Of a stretch of 45,588 nucleotides of DNA, positions 39,328 to 45,588 are shown piece by piece. The translations under genes and the position numbers were made by a program. The notes beneath the pieces were generated by a model that saw only the letters and a program-made list of their open reading frames with translations, made no database searches and was not told where the DNA came from. Each line of letters begins with the position of its first letter. The stretch's first letter is position 1. This stretch comes from Acidiferrobacteraceae bacterium. GTDB lineage: Bacteria > Pseudomonadota > Gammaproteobacteria > HyVt-429. The stretch is taken from the NCBI GenBank assembly GCA_011052015.1, contig DRJZ01000105.1:1-45588 (forward strand). Direction: 5' to 3'.

Positions 39328-40248
39328 CTAAGATCCACCATGAAACAACCGTTTGGGGGCAATCCGGCCATCATCCATAACCTGGCCCACCCCCAAGAAT
39401 CGCATCCCATCGGTATACAGCCTCACCCAACCGGTGGCGGGCGAATCCGCTGCCCGTACGGCCTGACCACGGCATAGATAATAGGCCGCGTCTGGTGACA
39501 ATTGCACACCTGGTAAATGGCCCAGGCCATCATCTGCTTGCATGAGGTATTGATCGAGTTGAGCTGCGTCTTCTATGCCTTCAAGCTCATTCAGGCTGAT
39601 CGCATCGTTTATCTGAAAGCCACCCACCGCCAAACGCCGCAGGGCGCTTACATGGGCGCCACAACCCAGGGCTTCACCCAAATCCCGAGCCAGACTGCGG
39701 ATATAAAACCCCTTGGAACACGAGACCTCCAGCTCCAAAGAACAGACATCCTGTGACAAATTGATCAATTTAAGATTGTGGACGGTCACTTTCCTGGGTT
39801 CGAGCTCCAACTCGATCCCCTGACGGGCAAGCTTGTACAAGGGCTGGCCATTTCGTTTGATGGCCGAATGCATGGGCGGTATTTGCTGTATATCCCCCAT
39901 GAACTCTGATAAGGCCTGTTCGATCTGTTTGCGATTGATCTCTACCGGCCGTTCACTGATAACCTCACCCTCGGTATCACAAGTATTGGTGGATTGCCCC
40001 AATTGAAAAGTAGACAAATAGCACTTGTCTGCGTCCAACAAAAACCGGGAGACCTTGGTCGCTTCACCAAAACAAAGGGGCAGCAGCCCAGTGGCAATAG
40101 GATCCAGACTCCCGGTGTGGCCGAGCTTCTTTGCATTGTACAGCCGCTTGACTCGTTGCAGGACCTGGTTGGAGGTGTATCCCACCGGCTTATCCAACAA
40201 GAGAATACCGCTGATATCACGACCTCGTCGACTTTGTCTTGACACCAT
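39328..40248 (-). CDS. truB: tRNA pseudouridine(55) synthase TruB
   Basis: Makes pseudouridine 55 in the T-loop of tRNAs. The 306-residue protein has the catalytic aspartate in GHTGSLDPIATGLLPLCFGEATK and conserved QIPPMHSAIKRNGQPLYKLARQG and SCSKGFYIRSLARDLG. The C-terminal PUA-like region is present. It starts eight bases after rbfA. Confidence 0.96.
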   Translation of the reverse strand: MVSRQSRRGRDISGILLLDKPVGYTSNQVLQRVKRLYNAKKLGHTGSLDPIATGLLPLCFGEATKVSRFLLDADKCYLSTFQLGQSTNTCDTEGEVISERPVEINRKQIEQALSEFMGDIQQIPPMHSAIKRNGQPLYKLARQGIELELEPRKVTVHNLKLINLSQDVCSLELEVSCSKGFYIRSLARDLGEALGCGAHVSALRRLAVGGFQINDAISLNELEGIEDAAQLDQYLMQADDGLGHLPGVQLSPDAAYYLCRGQAVRAADSPATGWVRLYTDGMRFLGVGQVMDDGRIAPKRLFHGGS

Positions 40249-40256
40249 TGTCTCCG

Positions 40257-40628
40257 TTAATTCGAATGGGTCTTAGTATCGGACGCAACTGCCTGATCAA
40301 TGAGATTAGATAGTTCAGCGCCTCGTTTCACCGATGCATCTATCTGAAAGTGTAATTTTGGTGTGCCGCGCATATCCAGGCGCTTACCCAAACAACTACG
40401 TAGAAATCCTGCAGCACGATTGAGTGCCTTGAGGGTGTCGGCTACGGTGTCGTCGGACCCCAGGGCAGTGACGAAGACCTTTGCATTTGACAAGTCCCTA
40501 CTGAGGTCAACCGCAGTCACTGTTGGCATCCCCAGCCTAGGATCTTTGAGTTCCCGCAAGATCAGGGTCGCCAATTCCCGCTGTAATAGCTCAGCAATCC
40601 GTCGAGCGCGACTAAATTCTCTAGGCAC
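40257..40628 (-). CDS. rbfA: Ribosome-binding factor A
   Basis: A 123-residue KH-type factor for late 30S maturation. Conserved features are the N-terminal SRARRIAELLQRELATLI, DLSRDLSNAKVFV and the helix AAGFLRSCLGKRL-D-M-RGTPKLHF. It starts with GTG 15 bases after infB. Part of the nusA-infB-rbfA-truB order conserved in many bacteria. Confidence 0.94.
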   Translation of the reverse strand: MPREFSRARRIAELLQRELATLILRELKDPRLGMPTVTAVDLSRDLSNAKVFVTALGSDDTVADTLKALNRAAGFLRSCLGKRLDMRGTPKLHFQIDASVKRGAELSNLIDQAVASDTKTHSN

Positions 40629-40643
40629 TGTTATAAAATACTC

Positions 40644-43118
40644 TCAATCGGTACGAGCAACTTCGACCATTTCAAAACACTCGATTTGATCGCCCACCTT
40701 TATATCATTGTAATTCTTTACCCCGATGCCGCATTCAAGGCCAGACTTAACTTCGTTCGCATCATCTTTAAAACGACGCAGCGATTCCAGAGACCCTTCA
40801 AAAATAACCACATTATCACGCAGCACACGTATGGGATTATTGCGCTTCACCAAGCCCTCTATGACCATGCAGCCGGCAATAGCCCCTATTTTAGGCGCAC
40901 GGAACACCTCTCGCACTTCCGCCAGACCTACAATCTGTTCGCGAAATTCTGGTTTAAGCATTCCACGAATGGCATCTTTGACGTCATTGACGGCATCATA
41001 GATGACACTGTAATAGCGCACTTCGATATTTTCACTTTCCATCAACCGCCTGGCCGAGGCTTCAGCGCGCACATTAAATCCGATCACAATCGCCTGTGAG
41101 GCAATGGCCAAATTAACGTCCGACTCGTTAATGCCTCCTACCATCCCATGTACAACGCGCACTTTTACTTCATCATGAGCTAGTTTTTCCAGAGACTCAG
41201 TTAGAGCCTCTACCGATCCCTGCACATCAGCTTTTATCAGCAAGTGTAGGGTCTGCGTCTCGCCTTCATCCAAATTCTCAAAAACATTTTCAAGCCTGGC
41301 TGCCTGTTGGCGTGCGAACTTGACTTCCTTGTGCTGACTTTGGCGGTATAGAGCAATCTCTCGCGCCTTACGTTCGCTGCTCACTACCACGACGTCGTCA
41401 CCAGAAACGGGCACACCATTAAGGCCTTGAATTTCTACAGGCATTGAAGGCCCCGCCGATTTGATCGGCTTACCAACATCGTCGGTGATAACGCGTACGC
41501 GTCCACTTTCGCGACCCGCTATGATAATATCGCCCTTCTTTAGAGTACCGCGTTGCACCAGGATAGAGGCCACCGGTCCGCGGCCCTTGTCAAGCCGCGC
41601 CTCAACAACGACACCCCCTGCAAGCCCTTCAACAGGCGCCTTGAGTTCCAATACTTCGGCTTGCAGCAACACTGCCTCAAGCAGTTTATCAATGCCTTGT
41701 CCATTAATAGCTGAGACCTCAATAAACTGGGCATCACCGCCCCACTCTTCAGAGATTACTTCGTGTTTGGATAGCTCTTGTCTGACACGATCGACATCGG
41801 CCTCAGGCTTATCAATCTTGTTAATCGCCACCACCAGGGGCACGTTACCATCACGCGCATGATGAATGGCCTCGACGGTCTGCGGTTTTACACCATCATC
41901 TGCGGCCACAACCAGGATGACAATGTCGGTTGCCTTGGCGCCACGCGCGCGCATTGCGGTAAAGGCCTCATGGCCCGGTGTGTCTAAAAAGGTAATCAGG
42001 CCGTGCGGAGTCTTCACATGGTAGGCACCAATATGTTGTGTGATGCCGCCGGCTTCGCCTTCAACCACCTTGGCCTTTCGAATGTGATCCAACAGAGAGG
42101 TCTTGCCATGATCGACATGCCCCATCACCGTCACCACCGGCGGCCGTGGTAGTGATTCAAAACCGTCATCTACAGGTTCTTCCAGAAAGGATTCCGGACT
42201 GTCTTTGCGCGCCATTTTGGCCGAATGGCCCATTTCCTCCACTACCAGGGTAGCCGTATCCTGATCAAGTACCTGGTTAATGGTAACCATAGAACCCATC
42301 TTCATCATGACCTTGATGACCTCTGCGGCCTTAATGGACATGGCTTGGGCAAGTTCGCCCACCGAAATGGTTTCGGGGACTTCGACTTCGTGCACCACAG
42401 GTTCGGTGGGTTTCTCAAAGGCATGTTGACCCGATAGACTGGTCGAGACCTTTTTCTTGGTCATGTGTCGCGTCGGTTTTCGACGTCCGCGTTTCAGGTT
42501 AGCAACGTGAAGTTCTTTGCGCTCCTCACTATGTTTACGTTTTTTGCTCTTGCCACCTTTGTCGGCCTTTTTAGTCCTGCCGCCACGCGGCTTGTCTTTT
42601 TCGGCAGCAGGAGCCTCCACTGGTTGCTTCAGTGGTGTGATTGTCCCGGTTTCAGGCGCCTCCGCTTGCTCGCTGGCTTCAGGTTTTTCATTGCCCACTT
42701 CAAGCTTTGCAAGTTTTGCTTTTTCGTCTTCGGCCAATTTTTCCTCAGCCGCCTTTGCCTCTGCCTTACGGCGCTCTTCTTCCTCCGCCTTCTTGGCAGC
42801 CTGATCTTCCAGAACAGACCTCTTCACAAAGGTGCGCCGCTTACGCACTTCAACCTGAACGGTATGCGCCCCACCCGTACGCGAAGTCTGCTTAAGCTGA
42901 GCTGTCGTCTTTCGCTTGAGAGTTATTTTAGTGCGTTTCGCTTCCAGTTCAGAACCATGGGTTTCGCGCAAAAAAGACAACAACTTGCGCTTCTCCTCAT
43001 CACTCAAATTGTCATTGGGCTTCTTTCCATCTACACCTGCGGCACTCAATTGATCGATCAATTTATCTATTGAAATACCTACTTGAGTTGAGAAATTCTT
43101 TAGACTTATTTCTGCCAT
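40644..43118 (-). CDS. infB: Translation initiation factor IF-2
   Basis: GTPase that brings fMet-tRNA to the 30S subunit. The 824-residue protein has an N-terminal IF2-associated helix (about 1-50), a charged Lys/Glu/Ala-rich linker, and an IF2_N domain. The G domain has [20 protein letters not shown] and NKIDK, and is followed by domains II, III and the C-terminal IF2-type domain IV. Codon use and neighbours are ordinary. Confidence 0.97.
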   Translation of the reverse strand: MAEISLKNFSTQVGISIDKLIDQLSAAGVDGKKPNDNLSDEEKRKLLSFLRETHGSELEAKRTKITLKRKTTAQLKQTSRTGGAHTVQVEVRKRRTFVKRSVLEDQAAKKAEEEERRKAEAKAAEEKLAEDEKAKLAKLEVGNEKPEASEQAEAPETGTITPLKQPVEAPAAEKDKPRGGRTKKADKGGKSKKRKHSEERKELHVANLKRGRRKPTRHMTKKKVSTSLSGQHAFEKPTEPVVHEVEVPETISVGELAQAMSIKAAEVIKVMMKMGSMVTINQVLDQDTATLVVEEMGHSAKMARKDSPESFLEEPVDDGFESLPRPPVVTVMGHVDHGKTSLLDHIRKAKVVEGEAGGITQHIGAYHVKTPHGLITFLDTPGHEAFTAMRARGAKATDIVILVVAADDGVKPQTVEAIHHARDGNVPLVVAINKIDKPEADVDRVRQELSKHEVISEEWGGDAQFIEVSAINGQGIDKLLEAVLLQAEVLELKAPVEGLAGGVVVEARLDKGRGPVASILVQRGTLKKGDIIIAGRESGRVRVITDDVGKPIKSAGPSMPVEIQGLNGVPVSGDDVVVVSSERKAREIALYRQSQHKEVKFARQQAARLENVFENLDEGETQTLHLLIKADVQGSVEALTESLEKLAHDEVKVRVVHGMVGGINESDVNLAIASQAIVIGFNVRAEASARRLMESENIEVRYYSVIYDAVNDVKDAIRGMLKPEFREQIVGLAEVREVFRAPKIGAIAGCMVIEGLVKRNNPIRVLRDNVVIFEGSLESLRRFKDDANEVKSGLECGIGVKNYNDIKVGDQIECFEMVEVARTD

Positions 43119-43141
43119 GCTCCGTCTCCCGGGTACTTACT

Positions 43142-44638
43142 TTAGCCCTGGTCCTTTTCGAACCACGGTGCGCGTGCAGTCATAATGAGCTCACGACTCC
43201 GCTCATCGCTCATGCCTTCAATTTCCATTAGCTCATCCACCGACTGCTCAGCAAGCTCTTCGCGTGTACGTATTCCCTTACTGGCTAACAATTTTGCGGT
43301 CTCTTCATCCATGCCTTCCATCTCAAGCAGATCTTGTTCGGGCAGTAAGTCCTCCACTTTCTCCTCTTCGGCGATGGCACTGACCAACAGCGCGTCCTCT
43401 GAGCGCTGACGCAATTCCTCAACTAACTCCTCATCAAACTCATCAATATCGAGTAATTCTTGAATGGGGACATAGGCCACTTCTTCAAGGCTGGAAAACC
43501 CTTCCTGTACTAAGATTCCTGCCACATCTTCGCCCACATCCAATAGCTTCATAAATAATTTTACACTGGCATCGGCCTCAGACTCACTCTTGCTAGCAGC
43601 CTCCTCCTCGGTGAGGATGTTCACTTGCCACCCGGTCAGTTCGCTGGCCAAACGCACATTTTGACCACCACGCCCGATAGCTTGTGATAGCTGACTTTCA
43701 TCGACGATAATGTCCACCATATTAAGTTCTTCATCAACAACAATGGATTCTGCCTCTGCGGGCGCCAGCGCACTAATCATGAATTGTGCCTGGTCCTCAG
43801 ACCATTTAATAATGTCGACGCGCTCACCTGCAATCTCATTGGAAACACTCTGTACTCGCGACCCGCGAATACCGACACACGCACCAACAGGATCAATTTT
43901 TGAATCCTTTGAATGTACCGCGATTTTTGCTCGCAGGCCTGGGTCACGTGCTGCTGATAATATTTCGATCAAACCCTCGCCCGCTTCGGGCACCTCAAGT
44001 TTGAATAACTCAATTATAAGCTCAGGTCCCGACCGATTCAGGAACAACTGGGGTCCACGGGGCTCGGCGCGCACATCCTCAAGAATGGCACGAATCCGAT
44101 CACCGGGCCGCAATCCCTCACGGGGGATCATCTTCGACTTCTCCAACTTAGCCTCAACGCCACCCAGGTCAACAATGACATCGCCGCGTTCCATACGCTT
44201 AACTACAACACCGGTGACCATCTCACCCTTTCGATCCGTATACTCTTTGACGATCTGTTCGCGTTCTGCTTCCCTCACCTTCTGCATGATGACCTGTTTC
44301 GCTGCCTGCGCAGCAATGCGTCCAAATGCAACAGCCTCCAGAGGCTCTTCGATAAACCCTTCCACTTCAACCTCGGGATCTATCTCAAGGGCATCTTTGA
44401 GATGGTATTGACGATCAGGAAACTCCAACTCAGCATCATCCTCAATCACTTCCCACTGCCGAAAGCTGTCGTAATCCCCGGTCTTTTGGTCAATTTTGAC
44501 GCGTGCGCCAATATCATCTTTATGCCGCTTGCGTGTCGCAGTGGCCAACGCCGCCTCAATCGCCTCAAAAATCACGTCCTTGGGAACGTTCTTTTCTTGC
44601 GACAACACCTCTGCCATCATGAGTATTTCTTGTTGCAT
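43142..44638 (-). CDS. nusA: Transcription elongation factor NusA
   Basis: Modulates pausing, termination and antitermination. The 498-residue protein has the N-terminal RNA polymerase-binding domain, an S1 domain (VTGVVVKRMERGDVIVDLGGVEAKL), and two KH domains (VGACVGIRGSRVQSV and LSQAIGRGGQNVRLA). Two C-terminal acidic repeats follow, as in E. coli NusA. The ATG is 23 bases after rimP. Confidence 0.97.
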   Translation of the reverse strand: MQQEILMMAEVLSQEKNVPKDVIFEAIEAALATATRKRHKDDIGARVKIDQKTGDYDSFRQWEVIEDDAELEFPDRQYHLKDALEIDPEVEVEGFIEEPLEAVAFGRIAAQAAKQVIMQKVREAEREQIVKEYTDRKGEMVTGVVVKRMERGDVIVDLGGVEAKLEKSKMIPREGLRPGDRIRAILEDVRAEPRGPQLFLNRSGPELIIELFKLEVPEAGEGLIEILSAARDPGLRAKIAVHSKDSKIDPVGACVGIRGSRVQSVSNEIAGERVDIIKWSEDQAQFMISALAPAEAESIVVDEELNMVDIIVDESQLSQAIGRGGQNVRLASELTGWQVNILTEEEAASKSESEADASVKLFMKLLDVGEDVAGILVQEGFSSLEEVAYVPIQELLDIDEFDEELVEELRQRSEDALLVSAIAEEEKVEDLLPEQDLLEMEGMDEETAKLLASKGIRTREELAEQSVDELMEIEGMSDERSRELIMTARAPWFEKDQG

Positions 44639-44661
44639 CGTATCTTCGCCTCAACCTGTCA

Positions 44662-45120
44662 CTACAGCCTGGGGACTAACCTCGCCCGCTCAATATCTGC
44701 CAATGGTAAAATAATCTCGTCCTCATCCAGCGCCACAACAATTGACGAATTCAAAACTTCGCGTAGCCGACCTTTAAAATTTCGCCGCCTTTCAATCGGC
44801 TGAAACAACCGGATCTTAACTTGCTCGCCGAGCACCTCCACAAAATGTTCCCGCTTTATAAGAGGTCGATCTGCACCGGGTGAGGACACCTCCAGGGTAT
44901 AGCGTCCTGACAACGGATCTTCGACATCCAGTATTCCGCTTAATTGCTGACTGACATCGGCACAATTGTCTACCGTCACACCTTCCGGACTGTCTATATA
45001 AACACGCAATACCGAATTTGGCCCAGTCCCACTAATTTCAACCGCCAACAATTCAAACCCAACAGCGTTCACAACGGGTTCAAACAATGAAACCAAATTC
45101 GCCTGTGGTAACTGTTTCAA
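44662..45120 (-). CDS. rimP: Ribosome maturation factor RimP
   Basis: Needed for 30S maturation. The 152-residue protein has the family segments RVYIDSPEGVTVDNCADVSQQL, DVEDPLSGRYTLEVSSPG-ADRPL and a C-terminal SH3-like part. The start is TTG: the coding sequence contains no ATG at all, and a TAA lies two codons upstream in frame. A GGGG motif is seven bases before the TTG. First protein gene after the initiator tRNA. Confidence 0.94.
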   Translation of the reverse strand: MKQLPQANLVSLFEPVVNAVGFELLAVEISGTGPNSVLRVYIDSPEGVTVDNCADVSQQLSGILDVEDPLSGRYTLEVSSPGADRPLIKREHFVEVLGEQVKIRLFQPIERRRNFKGRLREVLNSSIVVALDEDEIILPLADIERARLVPRL

Positions 45121-45140
45121 TTCTTAACCCCGACAACGAA

Positions 45141-45163
45141 AAAGTGGGCCCCTGGCCCACTTT
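45141..45163 (-). terminator. Hairpin upstream of rimP
   Basis: AAAGTGGGCC (45141-45150) and GGCCCACTTT (45154-45163) form a perfect 10-bp stem with a three-base loop and, on the minus strand, a short T tract. It sits between the tRNA terminator and rimP. It may be a second terminator or an attenuator for read-through from the tRNA into rimP. Confidence 0.65.
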
Positions 45164-45220
45164 CTAACGCCTATACACCCCCACCCAACCCAGGCTACCC
45201 TGAGTATGGAATCCATGAGC

Positions 45221-45250
45221 CAAAATACAAAACCCCGCATCCAGCGGGGT
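45221..45250 (-). terminator. Rho-independent terminator of initiator tRNA
   Basis: Read on the minus strand, ACCCCGC (45250-45244) pairs with GCGGGGT (45238-45232) with a five-base loop. A T-rich tract follows. It starts 10 bases after the encoded CCA. Confidence 0.8.
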
Positions 45251-45260
45251 CTTCAATACC

Positions 45261-45337
45261 TGGTAGCGGGGACAGGATTTGAACCTGTGACCTTCGGGTT
45301 ATGAGCCCGACGAGCTGCCAAACTGCTCCACCCCGCA
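45261..45337 (-). tRNA. Initiator tRNA-fMet (CAT)
   Basis: A 77-base tRNA with encoded 3' CCA and anticodon CAT. Initiator identity is shown by the unpaired first base pair (U1 opposite U72), the A11-U24 pair in the D stem and three consecutive G-C pairs in the anticodon stem (GGG CTCATAA CCC). The D, T and variable arms are normal, with GTTCAAATC in the T loop. It precedes rimP-nusA-infB, as metY does in E. coli. Confidence 0.93.
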
Positions 45338-45348
45338 CTGGGAGCGGC

Positions 45349-45377
45349 ATTCTACCCTCTCCATTGGTCGGCATCAA
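45349..45377 (-). promoter_or_regulatory. Sigma-70 promoter of initiator tRNA
   Basis: On the minus strand, TTGATG (45377-45372), 17 bases, TAGAAT (45354-45349). The tRNA begins 11 bases after the -10 box, so the 5' leader would be very short or absent. Confidence 0.65.
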
Positions 45378-45588
45378 GGAGAAACCCGGCCATACTGGGC
45401 TGTTTATTGTAGGGTGTGCGTGTCATCCCCAAGGCGCACCCATTCTTCAAGGGAACGGGTTTTCAGAACGGGGGGAAACAGACGCGGTTGAGGCACTTTC
45501 AGGACGCTGGGGGTGATTTCTCATGACTGTGCGCAACAGGGATGCTGCGCCTGAACCCCCCAGGGATGGGCTCATATTAGGCTAATTA
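45378..45588. other. Upstream end of the window, no gene recognised
   Basis: About 210 bases beyond the tRNA promoter with no supported gene. Short open frames cross it without family-like sequence. Confidence 0.45.

Noticed and set aside
42465-43073. 202-residue frame antisense to infB
   Set aside because: Phe/Leu/Cys-rich mirror of the charged IF-2 linker; no independent signal.

Overview
The window looks like chromosomal DNA of a gammaproteobacterium. Evidence for this is the fabA-fabB pair, an Rsd/AlgQ-type sigma-70 binder, zipA between smc and ligA, a DksA with a complete zinc finger, and the classic initiator-tRNA / rimP-nusA-infB-rbfA-truB-rpsO-pnp cluster. Most genes are housekeeping and moderately GC-rich. 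A CbbY-like phosphatase and a sugar kinase resembling D-ribulose kinases are compatible with a pentose-phosphate or autotrophic lifestyle, but they do not prove it. Genus and species cannot be read from this sequence.

Layout. 1-1360: little recognisable coding apart from a 65-residue membrane protein and a probable remnant of a GxxExxY gene. 1362-3807: rsd (minus), then fabA-fabB (plus) with a good promoter. 4009-4779: family-2 glycosyltransferase. 5246-9387: minus-strand run trpS, scpA, scpB, rluB and an endonuclease III-like glycosylase, tightly packed. 9623-11811: minus-strand run of a PHP phosphoesterase (yciV-like), yciO and an M50 protease. 11957-14040: plus-strand yciB, yciI, bolA-like and a parvulin lipoprotein, ending in a clear terminator. 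14522-21233: minus-strand smc-zipA-ligA. 21294-22996: plus-strand queF and an FGGY kinase, translationally overlapping.

23028-27470 is the accessory part. It carries a lysine 2,3-aminomutase-like radical SAM enzyme and an unrecognised ATP-grasp-like protein (minus strand). On the plus strand it has an orphan lipoprotein and a tandem DUF1566 gene broken by three frameshifts. The first two genes use AGA/AGG/ATA codons unlike their neighbours. The block is bracketed by an imperfect 86-bp direct repeat (22961-23046 and 27480-27565, 67/86 matches by eye, no gaps). The left copy covers the 3' end of the FGGY kinase and the last codons of the aminomutase. I read it as an acquired cassette, and it is the best candidate here for something undescribed: a possible lysine to beta-lysine to ligation pathway.

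27607-36572: a CysZ-type membrane protein, a zinc-ribbon protein with DRR repeats, an aminotransferase preceded by a small acidic protein, a CbbY-like HAD phosphatase, dksA, a type I dihydroorotase, a two-receiver diguanylate cyclase and a flippase-like membrane protein. 36757-45120: pnp, rpsO, truB, rbfA, infB, nusA and rimP (minus strand), headed by the initiator tRNA with its own promoter and terminator. Several essential genes start with TTG. Short palindromic repeats of several families lie in most intergenic gaps.
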